From positions 62,001 to 126,000 of the forward strand of contig NZ_CP118262.1 in the NCBI RefSeq assembly GCF_013337045.2: a stretch of 64,000 nucleotides of DNA. Direction: 5' to 3'. Both the position numbers and the translations under genes were made by a program. Of this stretch, positions 8,488 through 18,129 are shown piece by piece. This stretch comes from Agrobacterium vitis. Lineage in GTDB: Bacteria > Pseudomonadota > Alphaproteobacteria > Rhizobiales > Rhizobiaceae. How positions within the stretch are numbered: the stretch's first letter is position 1; each line of letters begins with the position of its first letter. Under the pieces are notes generated by a model. That model saw only the letters and a program-made list of their open reading frames with translations. It was not told where the DNA came from and ran no database searches.

Positions 8488-9852
8488 ATGAAGCGACTGG
8501 ACAAGATGAAGCTTGGTACGTTCGTATATACCTTCGGTTTTCATCCGGCTTCATGGCGCCATCCAGCGAGCAAGGTGACCGCGGCAACCGACTTCGCCCA
8601 TATGCTCGACATTGCCAGAAAGTCGGAGGCGGCCAAGTTCGATTTCATGTTTTTGGCCGACTCCGCCGCTGCCGGTGTCGGGGATCCAGATGCTTTGTCG
8701 CGCAGCCCCACAAAGGCGAACCGTTTCGAACCCCTCTCGCTCATATCGGCGCTGTCGGTGATGACCGACAAGCTGGGCTTGGTCTCAACCCTATCAACGA
8801 GCTATTACGAGCCGTTCAACGTCGCCCGCATCTTCGCGTCGATCGATCAGCTCAGCAACGGCCGCGCCTGTTGGAACGTCGTTACTTCGGACCACGACGA
8901 AACTGGGTACAACTTCAACCGCCTGGGCCTCGATCCGCATGCCGTCCGTTATGAGCGCGCCCAGGAATTTATCGATGTCGTGTTCGGGCTCTGGGACAGT
9001 TTCGAACGAGATGCGCTTCTGCTCGATCGCGGAGAGGGCGTCTATTACGACAAGGACAAGCTCCATATCCTCAACCATGTCGGCAAGAATTTCCAGGTTC
9101 GCGGACCGCTGAACATTGCGCCGTCCGCCCAGGGCCGGCCGGTGATTGCCCAAGCCGGCGGATCGGAAGCCGGCATGGCACTTGCCGCCCGCACGTCCGA
9201 AATCGTGTTCAGCCTTGCCTCCAATATCGACAGCAATCGCGCCTTTTACCAGAACGTCAAGGGGCGCATGCCGGCCTTTGGGCGCAATCCCAACGACATG
9301 AAGATCATGCCGGGCATTGTTATCAATGTCGGCGAGACCGAGACCGAAGCCAAGGCTAAGGTTGATTTCCTGATCGACAACCTGCATCCGGACGTCGGAC
9401 GCCTGATGCTTTCGGAGTTCCTGGAAGCCGATCTTCGCGGCGTTCCGTTCGACCAACCATTTCCAATGGACCGTTTGCCGGCCGAGCCGAAAGGATCGCG
9501 CAAGATGTTCGATCAGCTAGTGGAGTTTGTGAAGCAGGGTCAGACGGTGGGCCAGCTCATCCGCCACTATGCCGAACGACATACCGGCAATGGCATTACC
9601 GGCACGCCAACGCAGATCGCCGACTATATGGAAGAATGGTTCGAGACACGTGCCGCCGACGGGTTCATCTTGATGTTCCCCACGCTGCCTTCCAGTCTCG
9701 ACGACTTCGTCAAGCTTGTTCTGCCGGAACTGCGTCGTCGCGGGTTATTCCGAGAGGAATATGAGGGCGCGACCCTTCGAGACAATCTTGGCCTTTCGAT
9801 GCCGCCGAACCGATACGCTGCTGCAAGGATCGCCGGAGCGGAACATGGCTGA
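8488..9852 (+). CDS. FMN-dependent monooxygenase, NtaA/SnaA/DszA family
   Basis: A 454-residue luciferase-like monooxygenase of the NtaA/SnaA/SoxA(DszA) group. Motifs include the N-terminal MKLGTFVYTFGFHPASWR, FMFLADS, SLISALSVMT, and WNVVTS near residue 130, plus GRPVIAQAGGSEAG. Such enzymes use FMNH2 supplied by a partner reductase to oxidise chelators, sulfur heterocycles or similar. The gene for a flavin reductase starts 8 bp before its stop codon, so the pair is almost certainly a two-component system. Good ribosome-binding site (aagggg). The substrate is unknown. Confidence 0.9.
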   Translation: MKRLDKMKLGTFVYTFGFHPASWRHPASKVTAATDFAHMLDIARKSEAAKFDFMFLADSAAAGVGDPDALSRSPTKANRFEPLSLISALSVMTDKLGLVSTLSTSYYEPFNVARIFASIDQLSNGRACWNVVTSDHDETGYNFNRLGLDPHAVRYERAQEFIDVVFGLWDSFERDALLLDRGEGVYYDKDKLHILNHVGKNFQVRGPLNIAPSAQGRPVIAQAGGSEAGMALAARTSEIVFSLASNIDSNRAFYQNVKGRMPAFGRNPNDMKIMPGIVINVGETETEAKAKVDFLIDNLHPDVGRLMLSEFLEADLRGVPFDQPFPMDRLPAEPKGSRKMFDQLVEFVKQGQTVGQLIRHYAERHTGNGITGTPTQIADYMEEWFETRAADGFILMFPTLPSSLDDFVKLVLPELRRRGLFREEYEGATLRDNLGLSMPPNRYAAARIAGAEHG

Positions 9853-10366
9853 GGACGAGCACTCCGGCCCCTCGCTTCCAAAACCAAGTGCGGATCAGTT
9901 CAAAACGTCCATGCGGCATCTGGCCGGCGCCGTGTGTGTCGTGACGACTGGTGAGGGGGATCAACGTACCGGCTTCACGGCAACGTCGGTCACGGCGCTC
10001 TCTGCAGATGGACCAACCATCATGACCGCACTGAACCGCGGGTCTTCTTCCTGGCGAGCACTTGAACGTGGCCGACACTTTTGCATCAATATATTATCGG
10101 CTGAACATCAAGCGGTGGCACAATCCTTCTCGGGATTCGGGGGCGCTCAGGGTGCCGACCGCTATGAAGGCGCCCGATGGTGGCAGATGGAGACTGGAGG
10201 ACTGGCTTTGGAGGGAGCCTTGGCGAGCTTCGACTGTGAATTGGAAGAGGCGATCATTCATCGCTCTCATGCCATCGTCATTGGGCTGGTCCGGACGATT
10301 GCAACTTTCGATGCAAACGAACCCCTGCTTTACTGGCGTGGTGCTTATCGTCATTTAAAAGCCTGA
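9845..10366 (+). CDS. Flavin reductase (two-component monooxygenase partner)
   Basis: A 173-residue flavin reductase-like protein of the HpaC/NtaB type. FKTSMRHLAGAVCVVTT at residues 19-35, TGFTATSVTALS, and FCINIL are the family's FMN-binding signatures. It would supply reduced flavin to the upstream LLM monooxygenase, which it overlaps by 8 bp. The frame is open further upstream to 9716, but that part lies inside the monooxygenase gene, so I start at the ATG at 9845. Its 3' end overlaps the convergent LysR gene by about 16 bp. Confidence 0.88.
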   Translation: MAEDEHSGPSLPKPSADQFKTSMRHLAGAVCVVTTGEGDQRTGFTATSVTALSADGPTIMTALNRGSSSWRALERGRHFCINILSAEHQAVAQSFSGFGGAQGADRYEGARWWQMETGGLALEGALASFDCELEEAIIHRSHAIVIGLVRTIATFDANEPLLYWRGAYRHLKA

Positions 10367-11346
10367 CGGCTGTCCTCATGGGCCCGTCCTGTTTTCATGC
10401 ATTTGGACGGATCGATGACGAGATCTCCCTGCTGCCGCCCCTTGCTCAATATCCATCGATGAAATTCCCGGCCAGCAGGCTTGTCGAAGGCGGCTGAAGA
10501 CCACGCGACATAGTAGGGCTGTGGCATGGGAAGCCGGAGGTCGAATGGCACGATCAGGCGGCCCGCTACAATGTCGTCCCAAACCATGGACAACTGCGCG
10601 AGAACCACGCCTTCACCGTAAAGCGCTGCATCGAGCGCCGCATTGGTGAATGAAAACACCAATGTAGGCTCGATAAATGGGGAGCTTTTACAGTGTACTG
10701 CTGCCCATTGTGACCACCCTGGAGACTGTCCTTCACTGTCTGCCCATTCAATCTCGATGAGCGGCAATTGCAAGAGATGCTCCGGCCGCGTTACCAACTC
10801 TCGGCCTTTGAAGCCGGGTGCATAGACGGGCAGCACAATATCTGTAAACAGGCGCGCATATTGTCGATGCGGTTCTATATGCCGGCCATAGGTAATGCGG
10901 AAATCGGCGTCACCATTCTCCAGGTTCGGCTCAGTCAAGTCGCCTTGCAGACGCGCTTTTGCGCCATTGCTGATCTTCTGCCATTCCACCATCCTTGGGG
11001 CCAGCCACTTTGCCGCAAGGGAGCGCAAGCTGCTCACCGTGATCGAGCTGGTGGATCGGATTTTTCTCACGGCATCTTGGGCATCCTGAAATTCCTGAAA
11101 GCCCCGAGCCAGGAAGTTTCGATAGGATTGCCCCGCACTGGTCAGCTTGACGCTATTACCCGCTCTCGTCACCAGACTGATACCGACAGACCTCTCGAGG
11201 CTCTTTATATGCTGGCTGACAGCTCCAACCGTGATGCCAAGGGCTTCCGCGGCAGCCGTCATTGTTCCGAGGCGGCCGAACTCTTCAAACGCCATCAGGG
11301 ATTTCATCGGCGGAAGGTTTTTTAGGGACAAGTCCGGGGCACCCAA
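10351..11346 (-). CDS. LysR-type regulator (GcvA-like)
   Basis: A 331-residue LysR-type regulator. The winged helix-turn-helix occupies about residues 15-75 (MTAAAEALGITVGAVSQHIK), followed by the substrate-binding domain. The N-terminal LPP...LMAFEEF pattern is of the GcvA group. It diverges from the ABC importer operon starting at 11491, so it probably controls that operon, and it runs convergently into the flavin reductase gene. The listed start is a TTG; an ATG at 11307 is possible but would cut into the conserved N-terminus. Confidence 0.88.
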   Translation of the reverse strand: MGAPDLSLKNLPPMKSLMAFEEFGRLGTMTAAAEALGITVGAVSQHIKSLERSVGISLVTRAGNSVKLTSAGQSYRNFLARGFQEFQDAQDAVRKIRSTSSITVSSLRSLAAKWLAPRMVEWQKISNGAKARLQGDLTEPNLENGDADFRITYGRHIEPHRQYARLFTDIVLPVYAPGFKGRELVTRPEHLLQLPLIEIEWADSEGQSPGWSQWAAVHCKSSPFIEPTLVFSFTNAALDAALYGEGVVLAQLSMVWDDIVAGRLIVPFDLRLPMPQPYYVAWSSAAFDKPAGREFHRWILSKGRQQGDLVIDPSKCMKTGRAHEDSRQAFK

Positions 11347-11490
11347 GTTTAATTTAGCTAAAGCAGTCTATATTAAAAGCATGCTTCTTCAATAGGCATT
11401 AAATGATAAATTGTTCGATATTGGCTATGAAAGCCAATCAAAAGGGGAACGCTGCGGGCCGTCGGTCCGGGCAAAAAAGATGAGGTTACA

Positions 11491-12345
11491 ATGGGAAGTT
11501 TCGTCTCAACTATCCGGACTGCTTTCAAGAGATCCGCGGGTGCACACCTTGCGAGCATCGTCCTTGCTGTGAGCGTTCTGGCGCCAAACATTGCCGCTGC
11601 CGATGCACTCCAGAAAGCGAAATCTGCGGGCAAGCTGGTGGTCGTAACCGAGATGCAGTTCGCGCCCTTCGACATGAAGGTCGATGGCAAATATGTCGGC
11701 GTCAACAGGGATCTCTTCGACGAGATCGGCAAGGAACTTGGTCTTGCGATGGACTACGTCGACCTGCCGTGGACAAGCGTCCTGCCTGGCTTGGAATCGG
11801 GGAAATTCGATTTCGTCGGCGCGCCCATCAATGCCACGAAAGAACGCGTCACCCGTTACGCCTTTACCAATCCTTTCGCCTTCTCCGGCAGCGCATTCAT
11901 GAAGCGTAAGGGCGATGCAGCGGTTACCAAGCCTGAAGACCTCAAAGGGCAGACCGTCGGGGTGGTGAAGTCCAGCGCCATCCTGCGCCAGGTACAACGG
12001 TTCAACGAAACCACCCCCGTTACCATTCGCGAGTATTCGGACAACAACCAGCTCTATGCCGATCTCGCAATCGGCCGCGTCACGGCTGCCGCCAGCTCTT
12101 TGGCAAACGTCTCCTATGCCGCGCAGCAGCGTCCCGATACGTTCGAAGTCGTTAAGCCGACATTCGGCATCCCGACCTATTACGGCTGGATCGCCCGCAA
12201 TGACGAAGACAGCAAGAGCCTGATTGCCGCCATCAACGTGGCCCTCGCCAAGGTCATTGCAGACGGACGCATGGCCGCCATCCAGAAAAAATGGTTCGGC
12301 GAAGCCTATGATCTGCCGGCAGTCATGCCCGAACCGCAGATCTAA
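11491..12345 (+). CDS. Amino-acid-type ABC transporter substrate-binding protein
   Basis: A 284-residue periplasmic binding protein of the SBP_bac_3 family. It has a signal peptide ending near ADA (residues 1-37), then VVVTEMQFAPFDM, VDLPWTSVLPGLESGKFDF and KKWFGEAY, typical of polar or cationic amino-acid binders. It is the first gene of an operon with two permeases, an ATPase and three metabolic enzymes. Divergent LysR control is likely. The exact ligand is unknown; it should be an amino acid or amino-acid-like compound. Confidence 0.9.
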   Translation: MGSFVSTIRTAFKRSAGAHLASIVLAVSVLAPNIAAADALQKAKSAGKLVVVTEMQFAPFDMKVDGKYVGVNRDLFDEIGKELGLAMDYVDLPWTSVLPGLESGKFDFVGAPINATKERVTRYAFTNPFAFSGSAFMKRKGDAAVTKPEDLKGQTVGVVKSSAILRQVQRFNETTPVTIREYSDNNQLYADLAIGRVTAAASSLANVSYAAQQRPDTFEVVKPTFGIPTYYGWIARNDEDSKSLIAAINVALAKVIADGRMAAIQKKWFGEAYDLPAVMPEPQI

Positions 12346-12372
12346 CTGAGCAAAGAATGCTGGCGAGAACCC

Positions 12373-13020
12373 ATGCAAACGATATTACATACGCTTCCCT
12401 TCCTTCTGGAGGGCGCCTTGGTCACAATCTACATATCGGTGCTTGGAACGATCGTCGGCATTCCGATCGGAACGTTGGTTCTCATTCTGCGCCGTTCCGG
12501 AATTGCTGTCGCGGAGTTCTTTGCCCGCACCTATGTCAGCTACTTCCGCTCGGTGCCGCTTCTGGTCCAGTTGCTGCTCTTTTATAATTTCCTGCCGCTT
12601 GCCGGAATCGACATGTCGGCGACGATGGCGTCTGTCCTCGCGCTTGGCTTGATCAGTGGCGCCTATGTGGCTGAGATCCTGCGCGGCGTCCTTGGCAGCA
12701 TTTCGCAAGGCCAGATAGAAGCTGCCCGAACGCTTGGCTACGACCCTGTCAGCATATGGCGCACCATCCTGCTTCCTCAGGTGTTTCGCCTGGCATTGCC
12801 GGCGCTCATGAACGAACTGACGCTGATGATGAAATCCTCTTCGCTGATCTCGGTCGTCGGTATCGCGGAACTGGCGCGCACGAGCCAGAATATCGTGTCG
12901 ACAACATTTCGTCCAATCGAGATCTACACCGCCACCTGCGCCATCTACATCGTCATCACGCAGATCCTGCTTCTTGCCGGTCGGATTTTCGAGCACAGAA
13001 TGAGGCGAGCAGGCCGATGA
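12373..13020 (+). CDS. Amino-acid ABC transporter permease (HisM/HisQ family)
   Basis: A 215-residue inner-membrane permease with about five transmembrane segments. The EAA loop that contacts the ATPase is present (IEAARTLGYDPVSIWRTILL, near residues 115-135). It starts 27 bp after the binding-protein gene, and its stop codon overlaps the ATG of the next permease (ATGA), a sign of coupled translation. It would form a heterodimer with that second permease. Confidence 0.92.
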   Translation: MQTILHTLPFLLEGALVTIYISVLGTIVGIPIGTLVLILRRSGIAVAEFFARTYVSYFRSVPLLVQLLLFYNFLPLAGIDMSATMASVLALGLISGAYVAEILRGVLGSISQGQIEAARTLGYDPVSIWRTILLPQVFRLALPALMNELTLMMKSSSLISVVGIAELARTSQNIVSTTFRPIEIYTATCAIYIVITQILLLAGRIFEHRMRRAGR

Positions 13021-13685
13021 ACTTCGATCTCTCTGCAATCGTCCCCTATGGTCCGGCACTGCTGAGTGGATTGGGCACGACCCTGCTGTGCTGGGTCGCC
13101 GGCAGCGCGGGCGCCATGGCGATCGGTTTTGTCGTGGTGCTGTGCCGTATCTCGCCGAGCCGCATTCTGTCCGCCGCGGCCCTGTTTTACACTGAGATCA
13201 TTCGCGGGACGCCGCCGCTTCTGGTCGCCTTCTTCATCTATGGAGCAGGCCCTTCCTTTGGTCTGGTTCTAGAGCCCCTGCCGGCCGGCATTCTCGCGCT
13301 TTCGCTTCACGGCAGCGCCTATATGGCAGAAATCTACCGGGTCGGCTTCAACGCCGTTCCCCGCGGTCATGTCGAAGCCGGCATCAGCTTGGGACTTCCA
13401 CGCCTTGCAATCTTCCGTCGGATTCAGGCACCCGAAGCTTTGGTCGCAATCACGCCGTCACTTGTGAACGCATTGATCGTCGTCAGCAAGGAGACCTCTG
13501 TCCTTTCCATTATCTCGGTCCCCGAGCTGACTTACGAGGTTCAGAAAATGTCCATCGAAACATTTGCAGCTTTCGAATCCCTGTTCGCGCTGGCCCTCGG
13601 TTACTGGATCGTCGTCAGTTCCATCGCCAGGGCCGGCCACTATATCGAACGCCGCGTCATGCGGCACACTGTCAGGAGCGAATAA
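13017..13685 (+). CDS. Amino-acid ABC transporter permease, second subunit
   Basis: A 222-residue permease of the HisM family with an EAA loop ([18 protein letters not shown]). The frame is open upstream to 12756, but that part overlaps the first permease gene. The ATG at 13017 overlaps the previous stop in the usual ATGA arrangement and is therefore chosen. Its own stop overlaps the ATPase start (TAATG). It pairs with the first permease to form the channel. Confidence 0.92.
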   Translation: MNFDLSAIVPYGPALLSGLGTTLLCWVAGSAGAMAIGFVVVLCRISPSRILSAAALFYTEIIRGTPPLLVAFFIYGAGPSFGLVLEPLPAGILALSLHGSAYMAEIYRVGFNAVPRGHVEAGISLGLPRLAIFRRIQAPEALVAITPSLVNALIVVSKETSVLSIISVPELTYEVQKMSIETFAAFESLFALALGYWIVVSSIARAGHYIERRVMRHTVRSE

Positions 13686-14464
13686 TGGCGGAAGAAATGG
13701 TCCGTATCGCCAGCGTTTCGAAGTCATTCGGTCCGTTGAAGGTGTTGCACGACGTCAATCTCGTCGCCGAGAAATCCGAGGTCCTTTGCCTCATTGGGCC
13801 GAGCGGGTCTGGCAAGAGTACGCTCCTGCGCTGTGTCAATTTCCTTGAGTCCTATGACGAAGGCGAAATTCTGGTGGAGGGCAAGCTGATGGGCTACGAC
13901 ATGTCCTCGGGCGCGCGCAAACTGATGCGCGGGGGGCAGTTGCGCGCCATGCGACGCAGCATCGGCATGGTCTTTCAGCACTTCAATCTGTGGCCTCACA
14001 TGACCGCCCTCGACAATGTCGCCGATCCGTTGCGGCAGGTAAAGGGAATGTCCAAGGCCGATGCTCATCGCAAGGCGATGGAGACTTTGGAGGAGGTGGG
14101 ACTGGCGGCCAAGGCTGACGGTTATCCCGCGGCCCTTTCGGGCGGACAGCAGCAGCGCGTAGCAATCGCGCGGTCGCTTGCCATGGACCCTCATCTGATG
14201 CTGTTTGACGAGCCGACCTCTGCATTGGATCCAGAACTTGTCGGCGAGGTGCTTCAAGTCATGCGCGATCTGGCGAAAGAGGGGATGACGATGATCGTTG
14301 TCACGCATGAGATCGGCTTTGCAGCGCAGGTCGCCGACAAAGTTGCCTTTCTTGACGGAGGCCGGATCGTTCGCTGCGGCCCTCCACGGGATGTTCTCTA
14401 TTCTCCAGAGGAGCCGCGCCTCAAGCAGTTTCTCCAGACCTATCACGAACGCAATCAATTTTAG
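13685..14464 (+). CDS. Amino-acid ABC transporter ATP-binding protein (GlnQ/HisP type)
   Basis: A 259-residue ABC ATPase with every motif: Walker [10 protein letters not shown] at residues 38-46, the Q-loop in [12 protein letters not shown], the signature LSGGQQQR, Walker [15 protein letters not shown], and the H-loop VVTHE. The FNLWPH form is typical of polar amino-acid importers. It completes a full importer with the binding protein and two permeases upstream, and is followed within 12 bp by the HMG-CoA-lyase-like gene. Confidence 0.95.
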   Translation: MAEEMVRIASVSKSFGPLKVLHDVNLVAEKSEVLCLIGPSGSGKSTLLRCVNFLESYDEGEILVEGKLMGYDMSSGARKLMRGGQLRAMRRSIGMVFQHFNLWPHMTALDNVADPLRQVKGMSKADAHRKAMETLEEVGLAAKADGYPAALSGGQQQRVAIARSLAMDPHLMLFDEPTSALDPELVGEVLQVMRDLAKEGMTMIVVTHEIGFAAQVADKVAFLDGGRIVRCGPPRDVLYSPEEPRLKQFLQTYHERNQF

Positions 14465-14475
14465 GAGGGGCGGCC

Positions 14476-15402
14476 ATGCCAACCCGCGATATTTCCATAT
14501 CGGACGTCGTGCTGCGCGACGGGCTGCAGCTCGTCGACACGGTGTTGATGCCGGAGACGAAGATGCAGATTTTCGACATGCTTTACGCAGCCGGCGTCAG
14601 GTCATTCGACGTCACAAGCTTCGTGCCGCCGGCGCGATTTCCACAATATGCAGATGCTGTCGAGTTGGTCGCCCATGGCCGCAGCAAACCAGATGTTTTC
14701 CTCTCTGCGTTTGCGCCCAATCCCAAAGGGGCCGAGCGAGCGGTTGCCGCAGGCGTTGACTCCGTGAGCTTCGTGGTGTCGGCAAGCGTCAGCCACAACC
14801 TCGCCAATGTCCGCAACACGCCGACCGAGCAGATGGAGGCGGCGAAGGCGGTCAAGATCTCCATGGCCTCCGCCGAGCGCCCGGCCCAGCTCGTCCTGGC
14901 GATTGCCGCGGCATTTGGCTGCTCGATTGAGGGGGCTGTCGATCCTGAAAGCGTCTTCAGGCTTGCCGAGCAGGCGCGCGACATCGGTGCCGACGAGATC
15001 TGCATTTCTGACACAGTTGGGTATGCCAGCCCTCGGCAGGTGAAAGACATCGTCGCGGGCGTCCGATCTGCGGCAGGTGCGGACATTCCGTTGCGCATTC
15101 ACCTGCACGACACGACCGGAACCGGCATGGCCTGCGCCTACGCCGCTTTGGAGGTCGGGATCACCCGTTTCGATGCGGCGCTCGGCGGTCTTGGCGGCTG
15201 CCCGTTCGCGCCGGGTGCATCCGGCAACATTTCGACCGAAGACCTTGTCTACATGATGGAGACGTCAGGTCAGCGCACGGGGATCGACCTCGAAACGCTT
15301 CTGATCGCCACCCATGCCCTTCACACGTTTCTTCCGAACGATCCCATGCCGAGCCATATTTTCACGTCGGGGATTCCCAAAGCATACGGAATGCGCACAT
15401 GA
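14476..15402 (+). CDS. HMG-CoA lyase-family enzyme
   Basis: A 308-residue TIM-barrel enzyme of the HMGL-like/DRE-metallolyase superfamily. The metal-binding start is LRDGLQ (13-18), the IHLHDTTGTG motif supplies metal-binding His residues, and GGLGGCPFAPGASGN carries the catalytic Cys of true HMG-CoA lyases. It should cleave a 3-hydroxy-3-methylacyl-CoA or similar. The next gene, overlapping by 4 bp, is a CoA-transferase that could make its substrate. A good ribosome-binding site (aggagg) precedes the start. The exact acyl-CoA is unknown. Confidence 0.88.
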   Translation: MPTRDISISDVVLRDGLQLVDTVLMPETKMQIFDMLYAAGVRSFDVTSFVPPARFPQYADAVELVAHGRSKPDVFLSAFAPNPKGAERAVAAGVDSVSFVVSASVSHNLANVRNTPTEQMEAAKAVKISMASAERPAQLVLAIAAAFGCSIEGAVDPESVFRLAEQARDIGADEICISDTVGYASPRQVKDIVAGVRSAAGADIPLRIHLHDTTGTGMACAYAALEVGITRFDAALGGLGGCPFAPGASGNISTEDLVYMMETSGQRTGIDLETLLIATHALHTFLPNDPMPSHIFTSGIPKAYGMRT

Positions 15403-16559
15403 CCAAGACCCTTCCCTTAAGCGGCATCAAAGTTCTGGAATTTTCCCAGATGATCATGGGGCCATGCTGTGGTCTGATCCTCGCCGATCTCGGCGCTGAC
15501 GTGATCAAGATCGAACCGATCAAAGGTGATCGCACCCGCAATCTGACGGGTCTTGCCGCCGGTTTTTTCGACACGTTCGGTCGCAACAAGAAAAGTGTGG
15601 CGCTCGATCTGACGCTCAATGAGGACCGTGCCGTTCTCGATGACCTGATTGCCGAAACGGATATTCTGATCGAGAATTTTCGGCCTGGCATGATGAAAGC
15701 AACAGGGCTGGACTATGAGAGCCTGAAGAGCCAACATCCAGAGCTAATATATTGTTCGCTCAAGGGGTTTCTCGCGGGCCCCTATCAACATCGTACCGCG
15801 CTGGACGAGGTCGTCCAGATGATGAGCGGTCTCGCATTCATGACGGGATTGCCAGATCGGCCGTTACGAACCGGTGCGTCCGTCAACGATATCATGGGCG
15901 CCATGTTCGGCGTGATCGGTATCCAGGCGGCATTGCGCGAAAGACAAACCACCGGTCTTGGCCAGGAAGTGCAAGCTTCACTCTACGAGAACGCTGCCTT
16001 CCTGATGGCTCCCGCCATGCTGGCGGAGGTCATAACGGGCCAGGCCTCGACACCCTTCTCGGTCACCGAACGTCCTTGGCCGGCCTACGATCTTTTCGAT
16101 CTCGCCGATGGCAACAAACTGTTCGTCGGTATTGTCGGTGACCAGCAGTGGCATGACTTCTGCGTGGCCTTCGAAAGGTCCGGCTGGCTGGCCGATCCCC
16201 GACTAGCAAGCAATGCTTTGCGCCAGCAGGCTCGCTCTTGGCTTATTCCCGAAATCCGCAGTCTGTTCCTGTCGCTCGACGCACCCGAGGTGAAAGCCAC
16301 TGTCGAGCAGCTTGGCCTGCCGTTTGCTCCGGTCTGCACACCCATCGAGTTGCTGGACGATCCGCATCTCAACGCGAACCATGGCATGATCGACGTGGTG
16401 CTGAGCAACGGAATGGCCTCCAAGCTTCCAGCGCTGCCGCTGACGCTCGGCGGAAAGCGTCTCGGCGGAACGCGGCCGCGAGCGCCGCATATCGGCGAGC
16501 ACACGTCCGAAGTCGCCCGCTCCAGCACGTTCGCTGCGCCGATCACACAGGTGGAGTGA
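15399..16559 (+). CDS. Class III CoA-transferase (CaiB/BaiF family)
   Basis: A 386-residue family III CoA-transferase. The N-terminus has LEFSQMIMGPCCG and LGADVIKIEP, and the nucleophilic Asp is expected at residue 164 in SVNDIMGAMFG. Family members move CoA between carboxylic acids through an aspartyl-CoA thioester. With the lyase gene overlapping upstream it suggests activation of a dicarboxylic acid such as a hydroxymethylglutarate-like compound followed by cleavage; that is an inference from gene order. Full length and intact. Confidence 0.9.
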   Translation: MTKTLPLSGIKVLEFSQMIMGPCCGLILADLGADVIKIEPIKGDRTRNLTGLAAGFFDTFGRNKKSVALDLTLNEDRAVLDDLIAETDILIENFRPGMMKATGLDYESLKSQHPELIYCSLKGFLAGPYQHRTALDEVVQMMSGLAFMTGLPDRPLRTGASVNDIMGAMFGVIGIQAALRERQTTGLGQEVQASLYENAAFLMAPAMLAEVITGQASTPFSVTERPWPAYDLFDLADGNKLFVGIVGDQQWHDFCVAFERSGWLADPRLASNALRQQARSWLIPEIRSLFLSLDAPEVKATVEQLGLPFAPVCTPIELLDDPHLNANHGMIDVVLSNGMASKLPALPLTLGGKRLGGTRPRAPHIGEHTSEVARSSTFAAPITQVE

Positions 16560-16645
16560 CAGGGAACGAACCGACGCTTTGTCGCGAAACGCCGTCAGGT
16601 GAAACCCCGCCACTCAGAGTAGGCATCAAACAGTTGGAGTCCGAC

Positions 16646-17737
16646 GTGAAGCTCGTCCCAAATCCGGCAATTGCCGACCTTCCGCTCTACAATGCCGGCA
16701 TGAATATCGAGTTTGCACGGAAGGTCAGTGGTAGATCGCAGATTGCTGCGCTCGCCAGCAATGAGAATCCATATGGCTGCTCGCCTAAAGTCCGAGCGAT
16801 GTTCGCGTCGGATCTGTTTGATCCGTCGCGTTATCCGGACCCTGGTTGCACGGCATTGCGGGAGGCGATTTCAGCCAGAACCAATGTTGCCCTCGAGAAT
16901 ATCGTGGTGGGCAACGGATCCGAGGAAATCGTGGCAGCCATTTCCCGCGCTTATTTGGTCACTGGAAGTAGAGCGCTGACCGTCACGCCGAGTTTCGGCC
17001 TGCATGAGATCGATCCGATCGCGGCCGGTGCAACGGTCACGAAGATCCCGATGACGCAAGATATGGAGTTCGATATTGCCGCGCTTGAGGTGGCGCTCGC
17101 CGCGAAGCCTGCCGTCTTCTTCCTGCCGACGCCCTCCAACCCTGTCGGTTGTACGCTGGGCATGCTTCAGCTTGAGCGTCTTGCGGCAGCCACAAGTCCG
17201 GAGACCCTCTTCGTCATCGACGAGGCCTACTTCGAGTTCCAGAATGAAGTCGACGGGACGCGGTTCTTGGGTCGCAGCGGCCTCAACTGCGTCGTTCTGC
17301 GGACGTTTTCAAAAGCCTATGGTCTGGCAGGCCTGCGGGTCGGTTACGGCCTGTGCTCAAACGCCGGGATTGCCGATATGCTGAAGCGCGCCAAGCCGCC
17401 TTTCGACGTCAACTCCGCTGCGCAAATGGCAGCGACGATCGCGCTCGGCGATCAGGAATGGATGGAAGCCTCTGTTGCAAAAATAACGGCGGAACGTCAG
17501 CGCGTCGCGCTGCAAGTCACCGATCTTGGGCTGTTTGCCGCGCCGTCGTCGGCAAATTTCATCTTCGTAAGAACGCCGAAGCCGGGTTACGAGGTGGCAC
17601 AGGCTCTTTTGATGAACGGGGTCGTCGTCAAGCCCTGGAAAGAAGCCGGTTTTGACAACTGGCTTAGGGTATCGATCGGCACAGATGTTGAGAACGATAT
17701 GTTTCTCACAGCGCTGAAAGAAGTGATCACACCTTAA
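16646..17737 (+). CDS. HisC-like class I/II aminotransferase
   Basis: A PLP-dependent aminotransferase of the histidinol-phosphate aminotransferase group, 363 residues from the chosen GTG. LASNENPYGCSPKV lies near the N-terminus and the PLP-binding Lys is at residue 223 in FSKAYGLAGLRVGYG. The frame is open far upstream inside the CoA-transferase gene. GTG 16646 has ggag 6 bases upstream and gives the usual length; a GTG at 16556 overlapping the previous stop is the alternative. As last gene of an amino-acid uptake operon it probably deaminates the imported compound rather than making histidine. Confidence 0.87.
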   Translation: MKLVPNPAIADLPLYNAGMNIEFARKVSGRSQIAALASNENPYGCSPKVRAMFASDLFDPSRYPDPGCTALREAISARTNVALENIVVGNGSEEIVAAISRAYLVTGSRALTVTPSFGLHEIDPIAAGATVTKIPMTQDMEFDIAALEVALAAKPAVFFLPTPSNPVGCTLGMLQLERLAAATSPETLFVIDEAYFEFQNEVDGTRFLGRSGLNCVVLRTFSKAYGLAGLRVGYGLCSNAGIADMLKRAKPPFDVNSAAQMAATIALGDQEWMEASVAKITAERQRVALQVTDLGLFAAPSSANFIFVRTPKPGYEVAQALLMNGVVVKPWKEAGFDNWLRVSIGTDVENDMFLTALKEVITP

Positions 17738-18129
17738 CCGCGCTCTTCAATGGCGAGTTTTGAATTGCTGGACCAATTTGGGTTAGTCGCTTTTTCGGTC
17801 CGCCAGTCCAACATAACTGGTATCGAAATCTGCGTGTGCCGAATGTCGACCAATGCAATTGCCTAGCTGAATAGCCCAAGCCAATCTGCAGCTCTCAAAA
17901 TCAAATCGCTTCCTTAACTAAGTTGTTTGTTCTCGTACGTCGGTTCACATCCCTTCAAGGCGAAATGGAGTAATTGCGAACATCAATGTGGTGGACATCC
18001 ATTTAGAGCAGACCCGTGCGCCGGGGGCCGTCGGTCCCGGTTTCCGGCGTCGCCGTCGCTATGCTAAACCTCCTACGGCAACCCTTTTAACCGGTCTTGC
18101 GGGAGGCGAACGGATTTCGCAGTTTCTGC
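17738..18129. other. Intergenic stretch with no recognised gene
   Basis: About 390 bp between the catabolic operon and a patch of decayed genes. Open frames here (for instance one from 17988) are Arg-rich and lack any recognisable motif. No terminator hairpin was clearly seen. Confidence 0.4.

Noticed and set aside
11506..12378. 290-codon minus-strand open frame opposite the ABC binding-protein gene
   Set aside because: Antisense shadow; the plus-strand frame has a signal peptide and family motifs.
12756..13016. Upstream extension of the second ABC permease
   Set aside because: It overlaps the first permease gene in another frame and has no membrane-protein character; the ATG at 13017 gives the normal start.
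16238..16645. 136-codon N-terminal extension of the HisC-like aminotransferase
   Set aside because: It lies inside the CoA-transferase gene, is Arg/Ala-rich and unlike any aminotransferase; a GTG with a ribosome-binding site at 16646 gives the usual length.
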